Shown in pieces: positions 15,957 to 24,161 of a stretch of 34,469 nt of DNA. The notes below the pieces were generated by a model. It saw only the letters and a program-made list of their open reading frames with translations. It was not told where the DNA came from and made no database searches. The DNA comes from Chloroflexota bacterium (GTDB lineage Bacteria > Chloroflexota > Ktedonobacteria > Ktedonobacterales > JACDGC01): assembly GCA_021778805.1 (NCBI GenBank), contig JAJYBV010000029.1, positions 1-34,469 on the forward strand, written 5' to 3'. Position numbers and translations under genes: made by a program. The first letter of the stretch is position 1. Each line of letters starts with the position of its first letter.

Positions 15957-16685
15957 CTATGTCCAATTCACAAGAATAAAGTCATCAGACTCAACAGCGG
16001 TTTGCACACTTCTAAATCCCGATTGAATATTCAATTGGTTTCCTTGGTAAACCACAGAAATAACGCCGCTACCCACTTGCAGCGCTGTGGTATTTACTAT
16101 GCAAATATTATTGACGCTGGAACCATTATTATAGATTTGGTTATTCCGATTCGCGGTATCTACTGCGCCGCAGCGGATGGTCCCTGCGCCGGGATGTTGA
16201 AAAAATATCGCCTGGTTAGGATTTCTTGCCAGATTATCTTGTGAATGAGGTGAAATAATCAGTGGCTGCACAGGCTCATAAAAGGTAAATGTCGTAGCTC
16301 CATTTGGGCTGGTGTAGGTACAAGTGTGCGGTTTAGCCGGACCAAGAAAAGGAAGCATACCGGTAAAATCGTGCTGTCCATTATATTGCATTGCAACTGA
16401 ATCACAAACTATTGATTCACCTCGATTAAAATGAACAAATATATTTGATGAAAAGAATTCAAAACTTACAAGTACTTTTGCTGTTGCGCCAACATATGGC
16501 GGGGTGTTTGTGCTGTTAGTTACTGATATATTGAAATGCATGTTTAATTGGGATGGCGCCGTATTTGATAACGTTACCTCTGTTGGGCTGGAAGCGAAAT
16601 TGCCGCAGCCAGCCGCCAAAAGACACAAACCTGCAAGAAATACAGCGCAAACCCTGGATAAAAAACTTTGAAACAAAACTTTCAT
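15957..16685 (-). CDS. Predicted lipoprotein, unknown function
   Basis: 242 aa. An N-terminal signal peptide with basic start and hydrophobic core ends in the lipobox LLAAGC, so Cys27 would be lipidated and the protein anchored outside the membrane. The rest is beta-rich, Asn/Thr-rich and contains several Cys, with no family recognised. GGAG lies directly before the ATG at 16685. It lies upstream of and in the same direction as the ABC permease operon (277 bp away), which may be relevant because FtsX/MacB systems often handle lipoproteins; that link is inferred. Confidence 0.7.
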   Translation of the reverse strand: MKVLFQSFLSRVCAVFLAGLCLLAAGCGNFASSPTEVTLSNTAPSQLNMHFNISVTNSTNTPPYVGATAKVLVSFEFFSSNIFVHFNRGESIVCDSVAMQYNGQHDFTGMLPFLGPAKPHTCTYTSPNGATTFTFYEPVQPLIISPHSQDNLARNPNQAIFFQHPGAGTIRCGAVDTANRNNQIYNNGSSVNNICIVNTTALQVGSGVISVVYQGNQLNIQSGFRSVQTAVESDDFILVNWT

Positions 16686-16869
16686 CTCTCCTTAATCATT
16701 TGCATATCGAAAAATTGACGAATGGTATCTTTCCCTGCTTCAAATACCTAAAACCGTGCCACCGTCACAATATGTGTGAATTGCTTATCACCCATTTTTA
16801 CATTCTACCGGAGCTATTTTATAGTGACGCCGAAAAATTGTCAACATACACATAACCAATTTTCTATCC

Positions 16870-16899
16870 TTGACCTTAGGCAAAATAAAATACTACGAT
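16870..16899 (+). promoter_or_regulatory. Possible promoter for rhodanese-sufU operon
   Basis: TTGACC (16870-16875) and TACGAT (16894-16899) with an 18-bp spacer, 77 bp before the sulfurtransferase start. The -35 is good and the -10 is weak. Confidence 0.35.
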
Positions 16900-16976
16900 C
16901 TTGAATGCCTTAGTAAAATAAAGGCAGTAACTGGCACAGTTTCATCTGTGTAACAAGTATTTAAAGGAATCTGGCA

Positions 16977-17825
16977 ATGACTGATACGCAATACGCTCAC
17001 CCGGAAACACTGGTTTCTATACAATGGGTGGCCGAACATATTCATGATCCCGCAGTGCGGATTATCGAAGCGGATGAAGACCCGCTTTTGTACGAAACCG
17101 GCCATATTGAAAACGCCGTAAAGCTGGATTGGCTGACCGATGTACAAAATCCCCTGCAGCGCGACTTTATCGATAAAGCCGGTTTTGCAGCGCTGATGAA
17201 CCGGTATGGCGTTTCAAACGATACCACAGTAGTGTTATATGGCGACCGCAATAATTGGTATGCGGCCTATAGTTTCTGGTTGTTCCGCATGTATGGGCAT
17301 AAAGATATACGCATTATGAACGGCGGCCGCACGCTTTGGGAACTGGAGAAAATGCCGTTTGTAAAAGCAGTTCCTGCTTTCCCTGAAACACACTATTCTG
17401 CATCAGAAGCCGATGTAACAATGCGCGCATTCCGCCGGCAAGTTGAAGATATCATTGGAGATTCGCATACCGGTTTAATTGATGTCCGTTCACCTGATGA
17501 ATATTCCGGAAAGTTGCTGCATATGGTTAATTATCCCCAAGAAGGCGCACAGCGGGGCGGCCATATTCCCGGCGCACAAAATATTCCGTGGGCGCGCGCT
17601 GCACGAGAAGACGGCACATTCAAATCTGCCGATGAACTGCTGGCGCTTTATACCGGCGCCGGAATTGTAAAAGATAAACCCGTTATCACTTACTGCCGCA
17701 TCGGCGAACGTTCTGCCCATACATGGTTTGTGTTAACACAATTATTAGGCTATCAGGATGTACGCAACTATGATGGATCTTGGACGGAATGGGGAAATCT
17801 TGTTAACGCACCGATCGAGAAGTGA
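16977..17825 (+). CDS. Sulfurtransferase (tandem rhodanese domains)
   Basis: 282-aa cytoplasmic sulfurtransferase of the thiosulfate/3-mercaptopyruvate family. An inactive N-terminal rhodanese domain (about 10-130) is followed by a catalytic domain (about 150-278). The active-site loop CRIGERS carries Cys240, expected to form a persulfide; the CRxGxRS form is closer to thiosulfate sulfurtransferases than to the CGSGVT loop of mercaptopyruvate enzymes. AAAGGAA precedes the ATG by 8 bases. Only 9 bp separate it from the SufU-like scaffold gene, so the two are probably co-transcribed and functionally linked in sulfur handling. Confidence 0.9.
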   Translation: MTDTQYAHPETLVSIQWVAEHIHDPAVRIIEADEDPLLYETGHIENAVKLDWLTDVQNPLQRDFIDKAGFAALMNRYGVSNDTTVVLYGDRNNWYAAYSFWLFRMYGHKDIRIMNGGRTLWELEKMPFVKAVPAFPETHYSASEADVTMRAFRRQVEDIIGDSHTGLIDVRSPDEYSGKLLHMVNYPQEGAQRGGHIPGAQNIPWARAAREDGTFKSADELLALYTGAGIVKDKPVITYCRIGERSAHTWFVLTQLLGYQDVRNYDGSWTEWGNLVNAPIEK

Positions 17826-17834
17826 GAACATGCT

Positions 17835-18227
17835 ATGTCAAAATCACGTGAAGAAATCTTAGAATTTCTGCTAAGTCACTATCAAAATCCCCAATTTAAG
17901 GGACATACTCCAAACGCAACATTTACAAAATCCGGTGGCAATCCCGGGTGCGCAGATGTAGTTGAAATCAGCGCGCGTATTGGCGAAGACGATCGTATTG
18001 ATGAGATTCTCTTCGACGGACAAGGCTGCACTATCAGCATGGCCGCAGCAGATTATCTTGCTGAAATTGCGCAGGGTAAAACTCTTGAGGAAATCGAAGC
18101 AATGACCACCGATCAACTGTTGGATGAATTAGGCCGAGACGTTGTTATGACTCGGCCAAGCTGCGCAACATCAGCTTTTCATGTATTGAAACAAGCCGTA
18201 CACGAAGAGCTGATGCGCAGAAAATAA
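17835..18227 (+). CDS. sufU: SufU/IscU-like iron-sulfur assembly protein
   Basis: 130-aa NifU-N fold protein of the SUF system. The conserved ligands match SufU: Cys39 and Asp41 in GCADVVE, Cys65 in DGQGCTISMAAAD, and Cys110 in RPSCATSAFHVLKQA. In Gram-positive SufU these residues bind zinc and accept sulfur from SufS. The usual neighbours sufS, sufB, sufC and sufD are absent here; instead it follows a rhodanese gene by 9 bp. Length is close to, slightly shorter than, typical SufU (about 140-150 aa). Confidence 0.88.
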   Translation: MSKSREEILEFLLSHYQNPQFKGHTPNATFTKSGGNPGCADVVEISARIGEDDRIDEILFDGQGCTISMAAADYLAEIAQGKTLEEIEAMTTDQLLDELGRDVVMTRPSCATSAFHVLKQAVHEELMRRK

Positions 18228-18269
18228 TCTTGCTGCGCGCTAGCGTTTTGCAAATAATTGGGTTAGATC

Positions 18270-19079
18270 TTACTTTCCGATAAAGCGAATCAGCAGTTCA
18301 CTGATGAAAAATAATACCGTCAGAGCTACACTCAAAATTACCGGACTGTATGGATCTGACCCAGGTGTTATGATGGTGGAAATAAGCCACAGAGCAATAA
18401 GGATATACATGCGGTTTTTCTTCAGATATGCGGAATTTACAATGCCAACCATTGCCAAAAATGTTAAAACAAGCGGCAGTTCAAAAACCACACCGAAAGC
18501 CAGCAAAAAGAACGCCACAAAAGAAAAATAACTGTTTGCAGAAATTAATTCGGTAAATGTATTTTGTCCAAATCCAATCAACCATTGAATTGGGAATCGC
18601 AGGGTAACAAATCCAACCGCAATACCGGCAATAAATAACCCTACCCCAATCAGCATAAATGGAATGGCGTATCGTCTTTCTTTTTTAGTGAGCGCCGGAG
18701 AAAAAAACGCCCAAATCTGATAGAGCCACACCGGCGCGGCAAGCGCCAAGCCTACGGCCACCGAAAGTTTTAATACTACCGAAAAACCTTCACCTACTCC
18801 GGTAACCACCAATTTCGGGTGCCCTGCCACCATTGAAAATTCATTTGCTGAAACCGGCAGAGGCAGCAGCAGAAATTTGAGAATGGGATTATAAAATATA
18901 AATGCGACAATAGTTAAGATCACAACGGCAATGGCGCAAATAAAAATCCGTTTGCGCAATTCATCCAAATGTTCAACAAGTGTCATTTGGCCGCCAATAT
19001 CTTCATTTGAATGAGCGAAATTTACATCATCAGTATCTTGGGTTGTGTCTGAGTTTACATCTGTTTGTGTTGAAGCCAT
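18270..19079 (-). CDS. tatC: Twin-arginine translocase subunit TatC
   Basis: 269-aa polytopic membrane protein that recognises twin-arginine signal peptides. The N-terminal ~35 residues are polar and acidic, followed by the TatC hallmark MTLVEHLDELRKRIFICAIA and six predicted helices, with the conserved FSPALTKKERRYAIPF loop and FGVVFELPLVL. The start is placed at ATG 19079 because AGGA lies 10 bases upstream; the in-frame ATG 36 bp earlier has no ribosome site. It follows tatA on the same strand with a 187-bp gap holding a strong stem-loop. The stop faces sufU convergently, 42 bp apart. Confidence 0.95.
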   Translation of the reverse strand: MASTQTDVNSDTTQDTDDVNFAHSNEDIGGQMTLVEHLDELRKRIFICAIAVVILTIVAFIFYNPILKFLLLPLPVSANEFSMVAGHPKLVVTGVGEGFSVVLKLSVAVGLALAAPVWLYQIWAFFSPALTKKERRYAIPFMLIGVGLFIAGIAVGFVTLRFPIQWLIGFGQNTFTELISANSYFSFVAFFLLAFGVVFELPLVLTFLAMVGIVNSAYLKKNRMYILIALWLISTIITPGSDPYSPVILSVALTVLFFISELLIRFIGK

Positions 19080-19196
19080 AACGGCATATCCTGTAATTAA
19101 AAATTGGGGTATCAAAAATTCAAGTTAAATATTCTGGTAAATCATTATTTACGCCGGTAAATAGCTCATATATAATCTATATGTATGCTCAAGGCG

Positions 19197-19240
19197 CTGG
19201 CAATCATAGGTTACGAAAACTGCGCGCCGATGATTGCCAG
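19197..19240. terminator. 11-bp stem-loop between tatA and tatC
   Basis: Perfect inverted repeat CTGGCAATCAT (19197-19207) and ATGATTGCCAG (19230-19240) with a 22-base loop. It lies in the tatA-tatC intergenic gap. With no T-run it may be an attenuator, an RNA-processing site or a protein-binding palindrome. Confidence 0.45.
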
Positions 19241-19265
19241 TTGAAGCACATACACATAAAAATAC

Positions 19266-19544
19266 TTATGTATGCTGTTCGAGTGTTTCGGCAGAAACTT
19301 CGGATGCTTTAGAATCCTCAGTGGGTTCGGGAGCGGGAACTGCGGCAACTGCGGATGTTTCCGAAGGCTGAACCGGCTGAGGCATAAGAGCTTGAGTTAT
19401 GGGGCTTTGAATTTCATTTAATGATTTGCGAAACGCCTGATATGTTTTGCCAAGCGAACTAGCCAGCTCTGGCAACCGCTTTGGCCCGAATACCAGCAGC
19501 GCAATTACCATTATTACTGCCCAATCTAAAGGACGGAACGGCAT
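19266..19544 (-). CDS. tatA: Sec-independent translocase TatA/B-type protein
   Basis: 92 aa. One N-terminal membrane helix (DWAVIMVIALLVFGPKRLPE) ends in the canonical FGPKRLPEL hinge, followed by the amphipathic helix LASSLGKTYQAFRKSL and a Pro/Glu/Ala-rich cytoplasmic tail. The pore-forming or TatBC-accessory role follows from the family. The ATG at 19544 is favoured over an upstream TTG (19565); an A/G-rich AAAGGGGGA lies about 10 bases upstream. Only one TatA-type gene accompanies tatC, suggesting a minimal TatAC system. Confidence 0.92.
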   Translation of the reverse strand: MPFRPLDWAVIMVIALLVFGPKRLPELASSLGKTYQAFRKSLNEIQSPITQALMPQPVQPSETSAVAAVPAPEPTEDSKASEVSAETLEQHT

Positions 19545-19658
19545 CGTTAGAGGTCCCCCTTTCAAATGTAAAGCAAAAACATCTCATCAGCTTTACAATC
19601 TGCTTTATATTATAAATTATTTTGGATAAGAATAACATCTTTTACGCAAAAAAGCATA

Positions 19659-20081
19659 TTAATCGTCTGAAGCTTCAGCAACTGGCTTATCATAATACGC
19701 TTTTAACTCATCGCGCATGAGTTTAGTATTTTGCCACTGCTTAGGCGAATAAATATGATATTCTCCGTCACACTCATCCGCCAGCAGATTTTCTGTACAT
19801 TTTCGATGCGGAAGCAGCCGAACCCGTATACGGTCGGCGTCAACATCTATCCAAATATGTCTGCGCGTATACCCTGTGCCCCATTTCATAATAACGCCGG
19901 AACTATATTCTTCAAACCATCCGCGCCCTTTCAGCAAATGGGTGTTAAATTCCTGCAATATGACTGGTATGCGGCTTTCGCGCAATATTTTCTTAGCGTT
20001 TTCAAACCTTTCGGCGCGCACAGATTCTGGTATTTCATCTATTTCATCGGAAGGATCGATGTTTGGAATATTTTGCTGCAT
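19659..20081 (-). CDS. Conserved-looking hypothetical protein, 140 aa
   Basis: Soluble, charged protein with no signal peptide or membrane helix. The N-terminus is acidic (DPSDEIDEIPES); the middle (about 40-115) looks like a folded alpha/beta domain with several aromatic residues (GRGWFEEYSSGVIMKWGTGY, HIWIDVDADRIRVRLL). I recognise no family. AGGA lies 11 bases upstream of the ATG. It sits upstream of tatA on the same strand, 114 bp away, which may or may not be meaningful. Confidence 0.7.
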   Translation of the reverse strand: MQQNIPNIDPSDEIDEIPESVRAERFENAKKILRESRIPVILQEFNTHLLKGRGWFEEYSSGVIMKWGTGYTRRHIWIDVDADRIRVRLLPHRKCTENLLADECDGEYHIYSPKQWQNTKLMRDELKAYYDKPVAEASDD

Positions 20082-20293
20082 AATCTATGTATCCTGTCTA
20101 AAAATTCGTTCTTGTTTTTATTATACAAATTTTTAAGCAAAATCCGCCTGAAAAATGACGCAGATACAAAAAGAACACATGTATGTTTCTAAACGGCCAT
20201 GCAGCTAATAAAAAATTTTCCCGCCAGATTTAAGCGCTTCAATTAACTATAGCATAGTTCCAAAAATCCGTAAAACTTCTTCCCAAATGAATC

Positions 20294-20323
20294 TTGACTT
20301 TCAAATATAAAATATACTATATT
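20294..20323 (+). promoter_or_regulatory. Sigma-70-like promoter of membrane protein gene
   Basis: TTGACT (20294-20299) and TATATT (20318-20323) spaced 18 bp. Good matches to both consensus hexamers, in an A/T-rich setting, about 85 bp before the start codon. Confidence 0.55.
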
Positions 20324-20327
20324 CTGT

Positions 20328-20345
20328 ATAGTCAATACTGACTAT
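20328..20345. promoter_or_regulatory. Possible operator (ATAGTCA inverted repeat)
   Basis: Perfect inverted repeat ATAGTCA (20328-20334) and TGACTAT (20339-20345) with a 4-base spacer, located at the predicted transcription start. Its position would let a dimeric repressor block initiation. The regulator is unknown. Confidence 0.45.
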
Positions 20346-20410
20346 TTGAACTGACATTAAAGCAATGCGCTTAACAGCGCAGAAAACTATATAAAATTGG
20401 AGATACCATT

Positions 20411-20821
20411 ATGAACAACACTCATTCACGTTTTGACTTCTTACGCAAAGCGTTCATCCTGAACATTGGGATGCTCGCTTTACTATACACTTTTGGCATG
20501 TATATAAATATCTACGGATTCGGAACTATGAACAGTTTCCCAATTATGACACATATGATACTTGCAACATTATTAACATTAGTAAGTGTTGCTGCAATTG
20601 CCGTCAGTGTTATGGAAAAAAGCGCTAAACATATTTATGCTTCCATTGCCAGCATTATTTGCGTGGCCGTTGCGTTTACCGGTGGCATGTTATTTGTCGC
20701 CAACGGGCAGCAAAATGCTTACTCACTGATTATGGCGCTGGGGTTCCTTGGCGCGTTCATTGCCAACATGTGGGGAGCAGCCATACCTAAACAGCAAACA
20801 GCAACACTGATTCACCAATAA
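20411..20821 (+). CDS. Small four-helix membrane protein, unknown
   Basis: 136-aa integral membrane protein with four predicted helices (about 14-36, 43-67, 72-95, 102-124) and short polar termini. No catalytic motif or family recognised; the weak overall resemblance to small stress-related or DoxX-like membrane proteins is not sufficient for a name. GGAG lies 9 bases upstream of the ATG. It has its own promoter with an overlapping inverted repeat and a hairpin terminator, so it is probably a regulated single-gene unit. Confidence 0.75.
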   Translation: MNNTHSRFDFLRKAFILNIGMLALLYTFGMYINIYGFGTMNSFPIMTHMILATLLTLVSVAAIAVSVMEKSAKHIYASIASIICVAVAFTGGMLFVANGQQNAYSLIMALGFLGAFIANMWGAAIPKQQTATLIHQ

Positions 20822-20857
20822 CTATAGCTCAGTTATCAATTTTATCTACCCAACAGC

Positions 20858-20890
20858 AAAGGGGATTGCGGAAATATCCGCAATCCCTTT
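20858..20890 (+). terminator. Terminator after membrane protein gene
   Basis: Hairpin AAAGGGGATTGCGGA (20858-20872) with TCCGCAATCCCTTT (20877-20890), one bulged G and loop AATA, followed by a T-rich stretch. It lies 37 bp past the stop. Confidence 0.7.
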
Positions 20891-20897
20891 CAATATA

Positions 20898-20951
20898 TTT
20901 TGGGGACACCCCAATCCCTGCGTAAGGGGCGGATGCCCCTTACGTATCCCT
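20898..20951 (-). repeat. Two-hairpin dispersed repeat, copy 2
   Basis: Reverse-strand counterpart of the unit at 39-92. Hairpins TTGGGG/CCCCAA with loop ACA (20900-20914) and TAAGGGGC/GCCCCTTA with loop GGAT (20923-20942). Over about 53 bp the two copies differ at about six positions, four of them in the second loop, which appears inverted (GGAT versus ATCC). It lies between convergent gene ends, where it could act as a bidirectional terminator. Confidence 0.7.
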
Positions 20952-20980
20952 GATGTTGTTTTATAGCATACGCCGAGCAG

Positions 20981-22018
20981 TTAAAACTCAGACATCAATT
21001 TTGCCAGCGCTTCGCGGCTTGGCCGAACCTGTTCCTCTTTCATCATCGACAGCGGCGTTTCCGAAAGATTGCTTAGCTCACTCAAAGTTGGCCGTTCCTC
21101 ATTAATATAAATCAAACCGGTAATAAACTCTTGTTTCAAATGAGCTTCTTCCAACACTTTCAGCGCAGCAAATTTGTCTCGCGGATCATATTTAGAATCG
21201 AGTTTATGCAGCCGAAGCACAGAACCGTCGTACATTTCAACGTCCGCCACTTCACCTTCTTTGTAGTCTACCGTCAGTTCTTCCCGCGCCGGCACAAAAG
21301 AAACATCTGTTACAATTTCCTCGTGCGCTTTGCCGTAGGAATAGCTTTTGGTAGATTCTTCATGATCATTAAACGTTACACACGGGCTGATGATATCAAT
21401 AACTGCTGTGCCACGGTGGCTGAACGCCGCTTTCAGCAATGTTTCCACTTGGCGAGGATCGCCGGCAAACGAACGGGCGACAAAGCCGCAGTCCATAACC
21501 AACGCCTCTAAACATACATCCAAAGGCGGAAGCTCATTGCGGCCGGCGTGTTTCAGCTCCTGGCCTTCATCAGCAGTGGCTGAAAACTGACCTTTTGTTA
21601 ACCCATATACGCCGTTATTTTCAATGATATACACCATTGGGGTATTGCGGCGCACCATGTGTTTAAACTGCCCCATGCCAATGCTGGCAGTGTCGCCATC
21701 ACCGCTGACGCCTATGGCGACTAAATTATGGTTTGCCAAAATAGCGCCGGTAGCCATGGAAGGCATTCTGCCATGCAAACCATTGATGCCATGCGATTGG
21801 CCGAGAAAATATGCCGGGCTTTTGCTGGAACATCCGATGCCGCTTAATTTAATGACCCGTTTCGGATTAATCGACAAATCATAGGCAACGGTTATAATAC
21901 GCGATGAAATGGAATCATGACCGCAGCCTTTGCACAGCGTTGAAGCGCCGCCCTTATAATCATTTCGGCTCAGGCCAATAAAATTTACTTCCTGAGAAGG
22001 AGGTTCTTGTAAAGACAT
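20981..22018 (-). CDS. korB: 2-oxoacid:ferredoxin oxidoreductase, beta subunit
   Basis: 345-aa TPP-binding subunit that, with KorA, oxidatively decarboxylates a 2-oxoacid (probably 2-oxoglutarate) to its acyl-CoA and reduces ferredoxin. Cluster cysteines lie in LCKGCGHDS, GIGCSSKS and SPCVTFN. The TPP/magnesium motif is GDGDTASIGMGQFKH and continues to IENNGVYGLTKGQ. The start is set at ATG 22018, two bases after the korA stop, with AAGGAG 12 bases upstream inside korA; an in-frame ATG at 22060 lacks such a site. The operon is korA-korB. The substrate could instead be pyruvate or a branched-chain oxoacid. Confidence 0.9.
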   Translation of the reverse strand: MSLQEPPSQEVNFIGLSRNDYKGGASTLCKGCGHDSISSRIITVAYDLSINPKRVIKLSGIGCSSKSPAYFLGQSHGINGLHGRMPSMATGAILANHNLVAIGVSGDGDTASIGMGQFKHMVRRNTPMVYIIENNGVYGLTKGQFSATADEGQELKHAGRNELPPLDVCLEALVMDCGFVARSFAGDPRQVETLLKAAFSHRGTAVIDIISPCVTFNDHEESTKSYSYGKAHEEIVTDVSFVPAREELTVDYKEGEVADVEMYDGSVLRLHKLDSKYDPRDKFAALKVLEEAHLKQEFITGLIYINEERPTLSELSNLSETPLSMMKEEQVRPSREALAKLMSEF

Positions 22019-22020
22019 TG

Positions 22021-23850
22021 TTATTGCTGCTCCTTTTCCCAAATTGACGCCGCAATCCATTCACTTGTAAGCGACCAACCGTCGCATTTGGATACAGATA
22101 CAATTCGTGTTGCGCAATCAGGTGCATCAGTCATAAGGACCTTAGCCATCTGGCCGTCAAAATTGCTTTCTACAACATACAAGCGTTTATATGCGCGCAT
22201 AAAATCTAAAACTTCTTGAGTAGCCGGCAGCGCCTTCAATCTGGCGTAGCTGGTTTTCAGGCCGATAGCGTTCAGGCGATATCTTGCCTCGGCAATAGCG
22301 GCGTCGGTAGAGCCATAGGCAATTATGCCGACTTCAGCGCCATCAACGGAATCTATCACCGGAGAAGGAACAATGGTGCGGGCAAATTCATGCTTCCGGG
22401 CCAATCTTTTCAGGTTATCTTCCCATTCATCCGGTTTTTCCGTATACATTGCTTTGCTATTGTGGCCGCTGCCGCGAGTAAAGTAAGCGGCATAAGGGCT
22501 ATCGGTACCCGGTAGCGTTCGCGGGCCAACGCCATCTTTATCAGCGCTGTCATCGTAGCGGTTAAATGATTTCAATTCGTTCAGCTGCTCGGCAGATAAC
22601 ACCTTGCCGCGGTCCATTGGTTTATCGGGATATTGGAACTGATTGCTCATCCACGTATTCATACCAAGATCCAAATCACTGAGTACAAACACGGGTGTTT
22701 GCAAGCGTTCGGCAAGGTCGAAAGATTTCCAGCCAAACTCAAAGCATTCTTCCATATTTGCGGGCAACAAAATGATGTGGCGGGTATCGCCATGCCCCAA
22801 GTAATAAACGGTTAAAATATCGCCTTGTGAAACCCTGGTCGGCATTCCGGTAGATGGCCCCATACGAGTTACATCCCACACCACCAGCGGAATATCGGTG
22901 AAATACGCATAGCCGGCGTATTCCGTCATTAACGCAATGCCGGGGCCGGAGGTAGCTGTTAATGCGCGCGCGCCAGCCCAGCCGGCGCCAACCAGCATGC
23001 CGATGGCAGCAATTTCATCTTCAGCTTGAACCACTGCAAAGGTTGCCTTTTTCGTTTCAGGCTCCATGCGCAATTCTTTAGCGTAATGCGTCAATTCTTC
23101 AACTAAACTTGTAGAAGGAGTGATAGGATACCAAGCAACAAAGGTAACGCCGCCAAAAATTGCGCCTAACGCGCTGGCAGTGTTGCCGTCAATTTGGATC
23201 ATATCCTTTGTCATATTCATACGCTCAACGCGGAAAGTATCTTTTTTCACAATATTTGCGCGCACAAACTCTGCCGCAGCTGTAACAACAGCCATATTAG
23301 ACTCTACCGGTTTCCGTTTCCCGTTAAAGTGATGCAGCAAAGCGTTTTCAATTTCTGCAATTTCTATTCCCAGCAATTCTGCCAGCGCGCCAACATACAC
23401 CATATTTGCGGCGTAGGTAAGCAGCTTAGCAGTTAAACCCGAAGATTTGGCAAGCTGAAGAACAGGCAGAGAATAGTATGTTACATCACTGCGTGTTTCG
23501 GGAATTTTCCATTCAGTGGGATATATTACAACGCCGCCGGCTGGAACCTTAGCAATATCATCATTTGCTGTAGCGCGATTCATTGCCACCAGAATTTCAG
23601 ACGTTTCCCTGCGGGCAATAAATCCTTCACTGCTCAGTCGAATAATATACCACGTCGGCAGGCCAGAAATATTTGATGGAAACAAATTTTTGCCGCTCGT
23701 AGGGATACCCATTTTAAATAATGCGCGGGTAATAACAGAATTGGCAGTTTGACTGCCGGAACCGTTTACCGTTGCCGCAACAATAGAAAAATTATTGACA
23801 CCTACTTGTGTGCGCAGAGAATCATCTCGTTTCTCAAGCACTGCGCTCAT
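22021..23850 (-). CDS. korA: 2-oxoacid:ferredoxin oxidoreductase, fused gamma-alpha subunit
   Basis: 609 aa. The N-terminal gamma domain (about 18-200) has NFSIVAATVNGSGSQTANS and binds or positions the complex. The alpha domain (about 215-600) has YPITPSTSLVEEL (241 on), QAEDEIAAIGMLVGAGWAG and GPSTGMPT, which contact TPP and 2-oxoacid. This gamma-alpha fusion is the usual form in KorAB-type enzymes. GAAAGGCGG lies ahead of the ATG. First gene of korAB, divergent from a LysR regulator across a 311-bp gap. Ferredoxin reduction fits facultative or oxygen-tolerant TCA-cycle use as well as anaerobic metabolism. Confidence 0.92.
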   Translation of the reverse strand: MSAVLEKRDDSLRTQVGVNNFSIVAATVNGSGSQTANSVITRALFKMGIPTSGKNLFPSNISGLPTWYIIRLSSEGFIARRETSEILVAMNRATANDDIAKVPAGGVVIYPTEWKIPETRSDVTYYSLPVLQLAKSSGLTAKLLTYAANMVYVGALAELLGIEIAEIENALLHHFNGKRKPVESNMAVVTAAAEFVRANIVKKDTFRVERMNMTKDMIQIDGNTASALGAIFGGVTFVAWYPITPSTSLVEELTHYAKELRMEPETKKATFAVVQAEDEIAAIGMLVGAGWAGARALTATSGPGIALMTEYAGYAYFTDIPLVVWDVTRMGPSTGMPTRVSQGDILTVYYLGHGDTRHIILLPANMEECFEFGWKSFDLAERLQTPVFVLSDLDLGMNTWMSNQFQYPDKPMDRGKVLSAEQLNELKSFNRYDDSADKDGVGPRTLPGTDSPYAAYFTRGSGHNSKAMYTEKPDEWEDNLKRLARKHEFARTIVPSPVIDSVDGAEVGIIAYGSTDAAIAEARYRLNAIGLKTSYARLKALPATQEVLDFMRAYKRLYVVESNFDGQMAKVLMTDAPDCATRIVSVSKCDGWSLTSEWIAASIWEKEQQ

Positions 23851-24161
23851 AATTGAAGGCCGCCTTTCATATAAATTTACGGTCAGTTTTAGAACGGCTA
23901 CGCGCTAGGCCAGGCAAAATCAGGCGGCAGGCCGTATACCTCAGTGAATCACTGCGGAAGCGCAATGGTAGTCGCTTATGTCTTTAATAATACCACTCTT
24001 CAGAAGAGCATGACACGACAAATCTGTGCAGAAAAATCCGGAAATTTACCGGAAAATATTGTATGATACTTAATAAGATGCCAGATCACGGTATTTAAAC
24101 GTATTTTATCCTGTTTTTTATACGATCTGCGCCGATAACTCTTTGTTGAAAGAGGAATTTT
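23851..24161. other. korA / lysR divergent regulatory region
   Basis: 311-bp non-coding region. It contains CTCTTC-A-GAAGAG (23996-24008) and a TCCGG/CCGGA inverted repeat about 24038-24055, both candidate LysR-type sites. No open frame with a ribosome site was seen. Promoters for both genes should lie here, but I could not fix them. Confidence 0.4.

Larger units (their letters stand above)
20082..20410. other. Divergent intergenic region
   Basis: Non-coding space between the 140-aa protein and the membrane protein. The left half is AT-rich with no clear motif. The right half holds a promoter and an inverted repeat described separately. Confidence 0.5.
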
